Source: Fusibacter_A sp965140735
GTDB taxonomy: Bacteria; Bacillota; Clostridia; Peptostreptococcales; Acidaminobacteraceae
Assembly: GCA_965140735.1 (NCBI GenBank)
Contig: OZ223306.1
Location: 1,116,001-1,180,000, forward strand
Length of the DNA stretch: 64,000 bases
Direction of reading: 5' to 3'
In this document: positions 9,363 through 17,625 of the stretch, piece after piece
How positions within the stretch are numbered: position 1 is the first letter of the stretch
Layout: every line of letters begins with the position of its first letter
Notes under the pieces: generated by a model
Databases searched by the model: none
The model's input: only the letters and a program-made list of their open reading frames with translations
What the model was told of the DNA's origin: nothing
Translations under genes and position numbers: made by a program

Positions 9363-9391
9363 ATTTTATAATAAACACTCATACTTAGCAA
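9363..9391 (-). promoter_or_regulatory. Possible sigma-A promoter upstream of motA
   Basis: On the minus strand TTGCTA (9391-9386) is separated by 17 bases from TAAAAT (9368-9363) in the 122-base gap between flbD and motA. The match is moderate and the region is generally AT-rich, so this is a suggestion only. It would give motAB expression independent of the hook genes. Confidence 0.35.
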
Positions 9392-9409
9392 TTCAAATGA
9401 TGATACAAC

Positions 9410-9592
9410 CTAGTTACTTATTTTTCGATTGTACTCAATAATTCGATCGATAATATCTTCCACATCATCTTTAAGTATAATTTTCTTACCTGTGGTTAAA
9501 GTGATCATTGTATCAGGTATTTCTTCGATAAATTCTATCAAATTAGAATTAATGTAAACAATGTCACCATTGAGTTTAGTTACTTTTATCAT
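9410..9592 (-). CDS. flbD: FlbD family flagellar protein
   Basis: This small protein (60 residues) belongs to the FlbD family found after flgE in Firmicutes flagellar operons; its function is not established (it is unrelated to the Caulobacter FlbD regulator). It reads MIKVTKLNGDIVYINSNLIE and continues with EIPDTMITLTTGKKIIL, both typical of the family. The ATG at 9592 follows GGAGGGG by 4 bases. A longer frame starting at 9649 overlaps the upstream terminator hairpin and is rejected. Confidence 0.92.
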   Translation of the reverse strand: MIKVTKLNGDIVYINSNLIEFIEEIPDTMITLTTGKKIILKDDVEDIIDRIIEYNRKISN

Positions 9593-9634
9593 TATACCCC
9601 TCCATTCACCAGTTAACTCAGCATAAAACACTAA

Positions 9635-9668
9635 AACTACCCGTAGCATTTAATGACTACGGGTAGTT
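9635..9668 (-). terminator. Hairpin terminator between flgE and flbD
   Basis: A perfect 12-base inverted repeat (AACTACCCGTAG and its complement) with a 10-base loop lies six bases after the flgE stop. On the minus strand it is followed by TTTTAGTGTTTTAT. It looks like an intrinsic terminator with an imperfect U tract, placed inside the flagellar operon, and would lower expression of flbD and later genes relative to flgE. Confidence 0.7.
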
Positions 9669-9673
9669 AAATA

Positions 9674-11098
9674 TTATCTTTTGAGGTTTACAAGTTCTTG
9701 TAGAATTTCATCACTGGTTGTGATAACCCTAGAGTTCGCTTGAAACCCTCTTTGGGTTGTGATCATATCCGTAAATTGAGCCGCTAAATCAACGTTACTC
9801 ATTTCAAGCGCACCTGGTGTTAAATCTCCAAAACTCCCTGTGGAAGGGATTCCATATTTAGGAACTCCAGAGTTTGGCGTTTCTTGAAATAAATTGCCGC
9901 CAATTTTCATCAACCCACCTGGATTATCAAAATCAGCAAGGCCAATTGTTTGAAGCACCTTTTGTTGACCATTTGTATAAATTCCAATCACTTCACCCTT
10001 TGATGAAATGTTAAAAGAGTAAATTTTTCCAGCTGCCCTTCCTTCTAGTTGAACCGCTTTAGCATCAGAAACTTGACTATTTTGAGTTAAAACTCTGTCG
10101 CCAGTTACATCCCCATTCGCAAAGAACATAGAGCGGTCAATTGGCAATTCGATTGTAGAAGCACCAGGAACATCTATTTCTAAAGTTTCAACATGTGATG
10201 CATCCGCACTCGCAGCTAATGTAGGATTGGTTCCCACATTATAAGATACCAAATCAACAATTTCTCCGTTCTCATTAAACATCGCGTACATCTCTGCACT
10301 GGGAACCGGTGGCGTAACACTAGTATCAATCGACGGAACTATCTGTTTTCCATCAGAATCCGAAATCGTCATTTTTCTATATGAGTAATGGTGTTTACTA
10401 GCACTAAAATTACCATCAGCATCATAGTTAAGCGGATCATTTGCTGCAATTCCACCCGTTAAAAGCTTTTTACCACTTAATGGATTTGACGTATCTGTAG
10501 AAAGAGGCAATCCCTCAAAATCAATTTTTAAAGTATGCACATCCCCCAGTGAATCATAGACGTCAACTGTTGTATTATAAGCATCGTCAGTAGTGCTTAT
10601 ATTTCCTTTTAAAAGCACGTTAGCTGTTGAAGTCGCACTTTTCGAATCCGACATATTAACTTGAATCGGTTTAAATTCATTATCAAGTACCCTTAGGCCA
10701 TTAGTTGTTACTAAAAAACCTTGCTCATCCATTTGAAAGTTACCAGCTCTAGTGTAGAATTTATTTTGAGCAGAGGCGTCATTTGTAACCATGAAAAACC
10801 CTGCACCATCTATCATCAAGTCTGTTGCAACATCGGTTCTCTGAATAGAGCCTTTTGTATGATTCACTGAAATCGCAGCTATATTCGTCCCCAGCCCAAC
10901 TTGCATTGGATTCGTACCACCACGGTTCGCTGTAGACGAACTCGCTCCTCTTAACGTCTGTGAATACATCTCTGCAAAAGTAGCATTTGAAGCCTTGTAG
11001 CCAACGGTGTTGACATTTGCAATATTATTACCGATTACATCCATTCTTAACTGGTGTGCCTTGAGTGATGATACACCAGAAAACATTGATCTCATCAT
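9674..11098 (-). CDS. flgE: Flagellar hook protein FlgE
   Basis: FlgE polymerises to form the hook. The 474-residue protein has the N-terminal rod/hook signature (LRMDVIGNNIANVNTVGYKAS) and the matching C-terminal DUF1078-type helix (ALEMSNVDLAAQFTDMITTQRGFQANSR). The central part carries the D1/D2 domains, including GAGFFMVTN and the FlgE-specific VDVYDSLGDVHTL. The length is typical of hook proteins. An AGGAGG site lies 9 bases before the first ATG. A terminator hairpin follows it immediately. Confidence 0.97.
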   Translation of the reverse strand: MMRSMFSGVSSLKAHQLRMDVIGNNIANVNTVGYKASNATFAEMYSQTLRGASSSTANRGGTNPMQVGLGTNIAAISVNHTKGSIQRTDVATDLMIDGAGFFMVTNDASAQNKFYTRAGNFQMDEQGFLVTTNGLRVLDNEFKPIQVNMSDSKSATSTANVLLKGNISTTDDAYNTTVDVYDSLGDVHTLKIDFEGLPLSTDTSNPLSGKKLLTGGIAANDPLNYDADGNFSASKHHYSYRKMTISDSDGKQIVPSIDTSVTPPVPSAEMYAMFNENGEIVDLVSYNVGTNPTLAASADASHVETLEIDVPGASTIELPIDRSMFFANGDVTGDRVLTQNSQVSDAKAVQLEGRAAGKIYSFNISSKGEVIGIYTNGQQKVLQTIGLADFDNPGGLMKIGGNLFQETPNSGVPKYGIPSTGSFGDLTPGALEMSNVDLAAQFTDMITTQRGFQANSRVITTSDEILQELVNLKR

Positions 11099-11125
11099 AA
11101 TGAATAACCTCCTGTGCGAGCAGGT

Positions 11126-11149
11126 ATCCTCTTCTATCAGTCAGAGGAT
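11126..11149 (-). other. Small hairpin in the flgE leader
   Basis: A 7-base inverted repeat (ATCCTCT and AGAGGAT, 10-base loop) lies about 15 bases upstream of the flgE ribosome binding site. There is no U tract, so it is not a terminator. It could protect a processed flgE message or mean nothing. Confidence 0.25.
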
Positions 11150-11174
11150 GAAAGCTTCCTAAAAAGGTCCAGCT

Positions 11175-11582
11175 TTATATAATAACCGCTCCATCTATAT
11201 TTGTAAATACGTTGTCTTTTAATTGATCATCAACGGTTGCAGTGATGATGGTCTTGTTTTGAACGCTAGCTATAAACACCTTGTTGTCCATCATAATCAA
11301 CGCTTCCTTAACCCCTTTTTGTCCAGCTTTATCAATAGCAGTATTAATTCTATCGAGTTCTTGGTCAGTAAGGTTTATGTTTCTAGAATTCAATCGATCT
11401 ATGGCATGTTTTGAAAATTTAACATTTTCATTTGATTTGATTTTATTGAGAACCTCATTGAAACTAGGTCCTTCAGGGATACTCTTATTTTTTGTGTTTT
11501 GAACATTTTTTGAAGGTTCTACACCCTTGATTTGGGTCCTCTTCAACACATAATCATTGTTCATTCCTTTAAAATTATTCAC
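11175..11582 (-). CDS. Flagellar operon protein, TIGR02530 type
   Basis: A 135-residue protein of the family annotated only as flagellar operon protein (TIGR02530), found between flgD and flgE in many Clostridia and Bacilli. The conserved core is FSKHAIDRLNSRNINLTDQEL followed by VKEALIMMDNKVFIASVQNKTIITA. The first 40 residues are basic and look disordered. Its start is a GTG with GAAGG upstream. Location suggests a role in hook assembly, but no biochemical function is known to me. Confidence 0.9.
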   Translation of the reverse strand: MNNFKGMNNDYVLKRTQIKGVEPSKNVQNTKNKSIPEGPSFNEVLNKIKSNENVKFSKHAIDRLNSRNINLTDQELDRINTAIDKAGQKGVKEALIMMDNKVFIASVQNKTIITATVDDQLKDNVFTNIDGAVII

Positions 11583-11604
11583 AGTAACACCTTCTCAATT
11601 ATTG

Positions 11605-12159
11605 TCACAAGCTGCCAAGCATGTCTTCACTTGTCGAGTTATCCGCTTTTTCAAAATAGCTCGAAAATGCATTATTTAATTTTATAAGTTCATTAACGAT
11701 TGTCTCGTTTTGTTCAATCATTTTCGCTTTTGTAGCTGTACTTTCCGTTGTATCATCCTTTGTATCTGTTGTTGTATCATCTGTTTCATCCGGCGCATCA
11801 GTAGCAGTATCATCTGGTGCATCACTATCCTTTGAAGGAATCAATTGCTCAACTAAAGTTGTCAATTTAAGCAATTGTGCCGCAATAGCATCATTGTAAC
11901 TATTGGATGCTGACATGGCTTCACTAATATTAGATAACTGTTCCACTGAAGAGAACTGCGCCATTTGAGCGATCGTTTGACTGTTGTCCATGGGCTCAAG
12001 TGGATCTTGATGTTGAAGTTGAGCCATCATGAGTTTTAAAAACGAATCCTTACCAAGTGCACGACTTGCAAGTCTCTTTGTATTTTCTTCATCGCCGCTA
12101 ATTGTATTTAATTTATCATATTGATTTGATGTGAGTACACCACTAATTGGAAATGGCAT
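11605..12159 (-). CDS. flgD: Flagellar hook cap / hook assembly protein FlgD (short form with Thr/Asp-rich tail)
   Basis: FlgD caps the growing hook. The conserved N-terminal part is present: LGKDSFLKLMMAQLQHQDPLEPMDNSQTIAQMAQFSSVEQLSNI with the usual helices after it. The C-terminal Ig/Tudor-like domain of longer FlgD proteins is absent. Instead, residues about 115-150 are a low-complexity run of Asp, Thr and Ala, followed by a short helical tail (IVNELIKLNNAFSSYFEKAD). Short FlgD proteins are known in Bacillus, so function is probably kept; the acidic Thr-rich segment is unusual. Confidence 0.92.
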   Translation of the reverse strand: MPFPISGVLTSNQYDKLNTISGDEENTKRLASRALGKDSFLKLMMAQLQHQDPLEPMDNSQTIAQMAQFSSVEQLSNISEAMSASNSYNDAIAAQLLKLTTLVEQLIPSKDSDAPDDTATDAPDETDDTTTDTKDDTTESTATKAKMIEQNETIVNELIKLNNAFSSYFEKADNSTSEDMLGSL

Positions 12160-12170
12160 TTCTTCACCTC

Positions 12171-13769
12171 CTATGCGTAATAATTAATTGTTGAAGTATC
12201 ATATGGATCATCTTGATAATTTGTGTTCTCTAAAAGTGATGTTTCCAGGTCATTTACATCGTCTACAACAAGTCCTCTTTTGGATTTCGTCCCCTTATTA
12301 AACGCAAATTGTTGCTCTTGCTCTCTCTTACCAGAATCAATCGAAACATTAATTTGGTTCAATTGATATCCTTTTTGTGAAAGTGAGTGTTTTAAGTCAT
12401 CCAGATTAGATTCAACCGTTGCTTTAACCATCTCATTTTCAACATTTATTTCAGCAAGTACAACGCCTTTATGAATTGATATTTTAAGTTCAACACTTCC
12501 AAGTTGTTCTGGGTTTAACTTCATTAACATATGGGAGCCATTATCATCAAGTTTTATGTTTGTTTTAACCGCATCCATAACTTGACTAAATATATTTGCT
12601 CTTAACGCTGATGAAGCAGATGTTTGAGTACCGTTTGTGATTGAACTCGGCTGCTTTAATGTGATTTGATCTAGTATAGAGTTTGTTTCTGAATCGCTCT
12701 TTGTTATTACTAAATCGCCTTCCTTTGAAACTGTCATAACTGTTTCAGGCTGTTCGGATTTATCACCTGCTGTATCTCCCTTTGAATTCTTCTCACCACT
12801 TGTATCCACAAGTTTAGATGCAACAACCTTATTAAGCGTTTCATCCGATTCTGTTTCACTAGCTGTTTCAGTATGGTTTGTCAGTTGAACATCAGCTTTT
12901 GTTGTCATAGGCTTCACTTCAACTTTTTCGCCATCCTCATTTTTTGCGGTTAACGCTTTTATTTTGTCCCATAGAACAGTTGTTTCTTCTTCTGAAGCAT
13001 TAATTTCTTGTCCTGTGAGTTCATCTCCAGCCTCTGTGTTTTTAGTTGATAATGGATCGGATTGTTTTAGTAAAGCTTCGATTTTATCCATAAATTCACT
13101 AACAGTTGTTTCAGCATTTTCGTTCCCCCCATTTTGCTGACTTTGTAACGATTCCATCAAATTTTTTAATTGATTTGATAACTTATCAACAAGCGTTTTG
13201 TCAGGGTTACTATTTGCATCTAAAGATGACGTGATTTCAATTTGACTTAAAGTGGTACAAATTTCTTGCAAGAGATTAATATCGACACTTTCTGAATTGA
13301 CAAGTTGCTGAAGCTCACTCAAATCAACATCCATAAGAGCCATCAATTGATCTAACTCCTCAGCTGAAACTTTTAATTTTTTTTCTAAATCATCTCTTAT
13401 TGCTTGATCATCATCAGCAGGATTAACCTCTTCATTTTTAGATACTTTATCATCACGGTTTGTTTTAGCATCCGTATGAACCTTATTTACTTTTGTGTCT
13501 TTCACACGGTATTCAGCATTCTTACGCTCACTTACTGGTTCATTGTTTTTAGGATTTCGATTTGATGTCGTTGGTTGAAAAGCATTTTTTTTCGTACGAT
13601 CAGCTTGCTTGCTATAAAAAGCAACTTCATTTTGACTCGAAACGTTACTTTGATACCTTTTACTCATGACATCACTAAATGATATTGAGTTATTTTCTTT
13701 ACTTGCTTGGCCTGTTTGTTTAAATACATTGAGAATCGACATGTTATTTTGCAATTCTCGTGTGTACAT
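12171..13769 (-). CDS. fliK: Flagellar hook-length control protein FliK
   Basis: FliK is the secreted ruler that measures the hook and triggers the FlhB switch. The conserved C-terminal domain is clear: MLMKLNPEQLGSVELKI, then VLAEINVENEMVKATVESNL and LKHSLSQKGYQLNQINVSI. The N-terminal 400 residues are hydrophilic, low in conservation and rich in Ser, Thr, Asp and Lys, as expected of the ruler part. The ATG at 13769 has AGGAGG 5 bases upstream; the GTG at 13775 lies inside that site. It precedes flgD. Confidence 0.9.
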   Translation of the reverse strand: MYTRELQNNMSILNVFKQTGQASKENNSISFSDVMSKRYQSNVSSQNEVAFYSKQADRTKKNAFQPTTSNRNPKNNEPVSERKNAEYRVKDTKVNKVHTDAKTNRDDKVSKNEEVNPADDDQAIRDDLEKKLKVSAEELDQLMALMDVDLSELQQLVNSESVDINLLQEICTTLSQIEITSSLDANSNPDKTLVDKLSNQLKNLMESLQSQQNGGNENAETTVSEFMDKIEALLKQSDPLSTKNTEAGDELTGQEINASEEETTVLWDKIKALTAKNEDGEKVEVKPMTTKADVQLTNHTETASETESDETLNKVVASKLVDTSGEKNSKGDTAGDKSEQPETVMTVSKEGDLVITKSDSETNSILDQITLKQPSSITNGTQTSASSALRANIFSQVMDAVKTNIKLDDNGSHMLMKLNPEQLGSVELKISIHKGVVLAEINVENEMVKATVESNLDDLKHSLSQKGYQLNQINVSIDSGKREQEQQFAFNKGTKSKRGLVVDDVNDLETSLLENTNYQDDPYDTSTINYYA

Positions 13770-13778
13770 AGTCACCTC

Positions 13779-15053
13779 CTAATTTTCTGGTAATGCTAGC
13801 TTTCGAGTTAACTCTGACGACAATGTTTTATCAAGCAACGATAAAATATCTGCTTTTTTAGATTCTGGAAAACTCTTTAAGATTTCAAGCATCAATTTTT
13901 CATCGCTAATAGATATCATGTCACCATTGTCTAATTCATATACTTTTGACGGAGAAGCATTAAGCATCATATTTTTTATGATGTCTGCAACCTTATCTGT
14001 TCCCATCTTTGAATAGACTTTGACCAACTCACTAACATTATCGTCAAACTCTCTATAAATCTTTAACGATTTTAAGACATCTGGCGTAATATTATCCACA
14101 TTTTCTTTAAGCAATTCATTTTCTTTCATTTTTTCTATAACTTGAAACACAAAAGCGTCATTTCTTGATTTCGCAAGCACCTCGCCAGCTTTCATTGGCC
14201 CTAGGTTTTTATAAATAACTGCAAGTTCATCTACTGTATACGCGTTTGTGTCTCCAATGGTATTAATCAAAGTCGCTGGATTTTCTGATTTATATACACC
14301 CGCTATTTGAGTCAATTCGGTCTCTTTTCTCGTAATTTCGTTATGTTTTTGCTTGATACTAAAATTTTTGTCCTCACTTAAAAAAGAAAATATCTTATTG
14401 CGTTCAGTTTCATCTAACTGATACAGAATTTTTTCTGCAGCTTCATCAGACATGTTCTCAAATATTTGAGCCGCATCTTTATAGCCATTGATTGACGCCG
14501 ATACAACTTTCTGTATTTCCGTAATAGCTGATGATACTGGTAGAGAAGCAATATAATCTGCTTGTTTTTTTATATCCGCTGTTTTTTCCTCTTCAATGTT
14601 TTGAACAGTTGTGATCACAGCATCTTTACTTAAAGATTGCCCTCTTATTGCTTCAAGGATGTTCTTCGTCCTATTTGGATTAATTCGAATCATATCCTTA
14701 ATTACTTCATCATAGGCTTTTGAATCTTCACCTTTCAGCACCAACAGTTTATCAACCGCACGATCCTCAGTGATAGACAGCATATAATCAGAAATAACTC
14801 TAATCTTGTCCATCTCCTCTGATTGTGTTGGAAATTTTTCAAAATAACTTCCCATAGGTCCAGGCACTTGTGACATAACGCCATTTACGCTCAACTTAAA
14901 ATCTTTATTAAAATAGTAAAGCGTTCCTACTGCTAAGACTGGTGTGACAAATAATATGAATAAGACAATTAAACATCCCAATTTATTACTGCTCTTTTTA
15001 GGCGCTTTTTCATTATTTTCATCTGGAGCTTGAACGGGTTGATTTTCTGCCAC
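13779..15053 (-). CDS. Membrane-anchored flagellar operon protein in the YlxF/MotE position
   Basis: The 424-residue product has a cytosolic basic start, one membrane helix (residues about 27-48) and a large extracytoplasmic region. Two or three repeated helical units recall the MgtE N-terminal type fold seen in YlxF/MotE proteins (for example AVIYKNLGPMKAGEVLAKS and VYSKMGTDKVADIIKNM). Bacillus YlxF in the same slot between fliJ and fliK is about half as long, so the family assignment is tentative. The start is a GTG overlapping the fliJ stop by one base. A role in stator or rod-ring support is only an inference from position. Confidence 0.65.
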   Translation of the reverse strand: MAENQPVQAPDENNEKAPKKSSNKLGCLIVLFILFVTPVLAVGTLYYFNKDFKLSVNGVMSQVPGPMGSYFEKFPTQSEEMDKIRVISDYMLSITEDRAVDKLLVLKGEDSKAYDEVIKDMIRINPNRTKNILEAIRGQSLSKDAVITTVQNIEEEKTADIKKQADYIASLPVSSAITEIQKVVSASINGYKDAAQIFENMSDEAAEKILYQLDETERNKIFSFLSEDKNFSIKQKHNEITRKETELTQIAGVYKSENPATLINTIGDTNAYTVDELAVIYKNLGPMKAGEVLAKSRNDAFVFQVIEKMKENELLKENVDNITPDVLKSLKIYREFDDNVSELVKVYSKMGTDKVADIIKNMMLNASPSKVYELDNGDMISISDEKLMLEILKSFPESKKADILSLLDKTLSSELTRKLALPEN

Positions 15054-15502
15054 TAGTCCTCACCATCTTTCTTGTTATTTTTATAGTTAACGATTTCTTC
15101 TATTACTTTTGCGTCCGCTTTATTGAATTCCTCAATGTATTTTTTAAAATCATTTTCTTTAAGGGTTTCCATAACCTTACGTTCTTTCATAGCTTCAACT
15201 AAAATACGCTTTGCCTCTTCTATTTCAACTTCCAATTGCCGAAGTTCAAACATAAGATCTTGTATGTGTTTTCTATAATATTGCTTTCCTTGGTCAATTT
15301 CGTGGTAATCCATTCGACGACCACTACTGAATCCTTCTTGAATCCAAGAGGAATAAGTTTGAAGATTTTTTTTTAGACTTTCAATTTTGTCCAATACAAG
15401 CTGCCTTTTCTGTACGAGCTTTGCCAAATCATTCTTAAGACGATCTTCTTTGTCAAGTCGCATTTTCAAAACACTCTCATATCTAAATTTAAATTTTTTC
15501 AT
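15053..15502 (-). CDS. fliJ: Flagellar export protein FliJ
   Basis: FliJ is the coiled-coil stalk of the export ATPase, binding FliI and FlhA. The 149-residue product begins MKKFKFRYESVLKMRLDKEDRLKNDLA, the usual FliJ start, and is almost entirely charged amphipathic helix suited to an antiparallel coiled coil. It follows fliI by 17 bases. FliJ proteins conserve little sequence, so the call uses helix pattern plus position. Confidence 0.92.
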   Translation of the reverse strand: MKKFKFRYESVLKMRLDKEDRLKNDLAKLVQKRQLVLDKIESLKKNLQTYSSWIQEGFSSGRRMDYHEIDQGKQYYRKHIQDLMFELRQLEVEIEEAKRILVEAMKERKVMETLKENDFKKYIEEFNKADAKVIEEIVNYKNNKKDGED

Positions 15503-15519
15503 CTATTAACCCTAAGCCT

Positions 15520-16827
15520 TTATTGAACAAGATGCTTCATGTTCTGAATAACTTCATTAAAATCCGTTTTTTCATTAGTTTTCTGCTTTAAGAATCCATT
15601 AAAGTCATCAATCTTACTTATTGCCAAATCAATATGCGGGTTGCTTCCTTTGGCATATGCGCCAATACTAATGAGATCTTCAGATCCTTTATACACTGCT
15701 AAAATTTCTTTAAATCGCATAGCTGCCATCAGATGTTCATCCTCTATAATATTAGGCATAACCCTGCTGGCACTTTGCAAAATATCAATTGCAGGATAAT
15801 GACCAAGAGCCGCTAGATCTCTTGTCAATATAATATGGCCATCAAGTATCCCTCTGGCAGCATCTGAGATAGGCTCATTAAAATCATCCCCATCAACCAG
15901 CACGGTGTATAAACCCGTTATTGACCCTACAGATGAGTTACCCGCTCTTTCAAGCAATTTGGGTAATACCGCGAAAACTGAAGGCGTATATCCTCTAGTC
16001 ACAGGCGGCTCTCCAATTGCCAATCCAATTTCTCTTTGAGCCATCGAAAAACGCGTTACTGAGTCCATCATTAGAACGACATTTTTGCCTTGATCTCTAA
16101 AATACTCAGCAATTGAAGTCGCAATAAGCGCTGCTTTCACTCTAACAAGTGCAGGTTTATCCGAGGTAGCCACCACGACAACAGATCGTTTTAAGCCCTC
16201 TTCACCTAAATCATTTTCTATAAATTCACGAACTTCCCTTCCACGTTCTCCTACAAGCGCTATCACATTAATGTCCGCTTTTGTATATTTAGCAATCATG
16301 CCAAGTAAAGTACTTTTACCAACACCTGATCCTGCAAAGATACCAATCCTCTGCCCTCTTCCACAAGTCAAAAGAGCGTCGATAGCACGGATGCCTAAAG
16401 GCATGGGATCTTCAATTTTATCACGTTCTAGAGGATTTGGCGGATTATTGTTAGCGGGATATTTACTTACCGCCTTGGGTTTGTACTTTCCATCGATAGG
16501 ATTTCCAAGTCCATCAAGTATCCGCCCTAACAGATCATCAGATACATCCACTTGCAGCTCATGCCCTGTAGAAATCACTTTACTCCCCGGTCCTATCCCT
16601 GTCATATCACCAAGTGGCATTAAAAGCACGCGATCATCTTTAAAACCAACAACCTCACCTTTCAACGGAACACCTGATTTTATTGGATAAATTTCACAAA
16701 CTTCACCAATTTCAACTGCGGGACCTATGGATTCAATCATCAAACCTATGATTTTCGCCACTTTCCCACTATACTTGAGCAACGAACTATCTCTTAAAGC
16801 ATTTTTATACTTCATTAAATCTATCAT
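15520..16827 (-). CDS. fliI: Flagellum-specific ATPase FliI
   Basis: FliI is the hexameric ATPase that powers or primes flagellar export and is related to the F1 beta subunit. The 435-residue protein has Walker A GSGVGKST at residues 166-173, the catalytic GERGREVREFIE near 193-204, Walker B VVLMMDSVTRF near 250-260, and the family motif ASRVMPNI. The length is normal. It lies between fliH, its regulator, and fliJ, its stalk. Confidence 0.98.
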   Translation of the reverse strand: MIDLMKYKNALRDSSLLKYSGKVAKIIGLMIESIGPAVEIGEVCEIYPIKSGVPLKGEVVGFKDDRVLLMPLGDMTGIGPGSKVISTGHELQVDVSDDLLGRILDGLGNPIDGKYKPKAVSKYPANNNPPNPLERDKIEDPMPLGIRAIDALLTCGRGQRIGIFAGSGVGKSTLLGMIAKYTKADINVIALVGERGREVREFIENDLGEEGLKRSVVVVATSDKPALVRVKAALIATSIAEYFRDQGKNVVLMMDSVTRFSMAQREIGLAIGEPPVTRGYTPSVFAVLPKLLERAGNSSVGSITGLYTVLVDGDDFNEPISDAARGILDGHIILTRDLAALGHYPAIDILQSASRVMPNIIEDEHLMAAMRFKEILAVYKGSEDLISIGAYAKGSNPHIDLAISKIDDFNGFLKQKTNEKTDFNEVIQNMKHLVQ

Positions 16828-16833
16828 GATTGC

Positions 16834-17625
16834 CTACTCACTTTTTAGAAGATCTTCAAAAATCTTCTGTATCTGTTCAAATTGGGTCCAAACACTACTA
16901 TCGATACTCCCAGAGTCTGTATCTATAATACAACTCCCATTTTTAAGCGATGAGTCTTGTTTAATTTCAATGTCATCCACTTTTTCAGTCATAGCCACAA
17001 CCATAGGTTTTATACTCAACACATGACTGTAATCTTCACTTGAAACACGTAATGTCAAATTCTCTGTTTTATTGACACGTTTTATGGCTTCTTCGACAAG
17101 TGCTTCAACTAAATGGACATCTTCTTCAACTTTTTTATTCAACATCTTTAAGAGTGTCTCTAATATGATCTCCACAATTTCAGCTTCCGATTCCTTCATA
17201 AGGGTTTCTTTTGCATTCAGCCACTCATTTTTAAGCGCAAGCGCTTCATCGACAATCGCTTTGGAAGTATCACTACTCTCTTGAATTGCAGATTCATAAC
17301 CTTCATCATAGCCTTTTTTTTGGGCCTGCTCCATAATCCCTTTTGCTTGGTCATATGCATCTGAAATAATTTTGTCACTGCTCTGTTGAGCCGCATTTAC
17401 CTTTTCCGCTGCCTCAAGATCCGCTTCAGTTAAAATAGCTTCTGCTTCTTGCCGAGCTTCCTCAATTATTTGATTGGCTGCCGCTGTTGTATCAATCTCA
17501 ACAGGGGCAGCCAACTTGTTTTCTGTTTCTACTTCTTTAGTGTCAACAGCTTTTTCAATTTTCGCGGAAAGCACAAAAGCTTTATCATCTAATATAACTC
17601 TTGAGGACTTAAATACTTTAGACAA
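16834..17625 (-). CDS. fliH: Flagellar assembly protein FliH
   Basis: FliH inhibits FliI and anchors it at the C-ring, acting as the equivalent of the V/F-ATPase peripheral stalk. The 263-residue protein has a long Ala/Glu-rich coiled coil (residues about 45-130, with GYDEGYESAIQE) and a C-terminal globular part containing LVEALVEEAIKRVN. The start appears to be a TTG that overlaps the fliG stop by 8 bases, with GGAGG upstream in the fliG end, so the pair is probably translationally coupled. Confidence 0.92.
   Translation of the reverse strand: MSKVFKSSRVILDDKAFVLSAKIEKAVDTKEVETENKLAAPVEIDTTAAANQIIEEARQEAEAILTEADLEAAEKVNAAQQSSDKIISDAYDQAKGIMEQAQKKGYDEGYESAIQESSDTSKAIVDEALALKNEWLNAKETLMKESEAEIVEIILETLLKMLNKKVEEDVHLVEALVEEAIKRVNKTENLTLRVSSEDYSHVLSIKPMVVAMTEKVDDIEIKQDSSLKNGSCIIDTDSGSIDSSVWTQFEQIQKIFEDLLKSE

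Noticed and set aside
9593..9649. Longer start for flbD
   Set aside because: It would overlap the flgE terminator hairpin, while GGAGGGG lies 4 bases before the ATG at 9592.
11126..11149. Terminator before flgE
   Set aside because: The stem is only 7 bases with no U tract, so it is listed only as a small hairpin.
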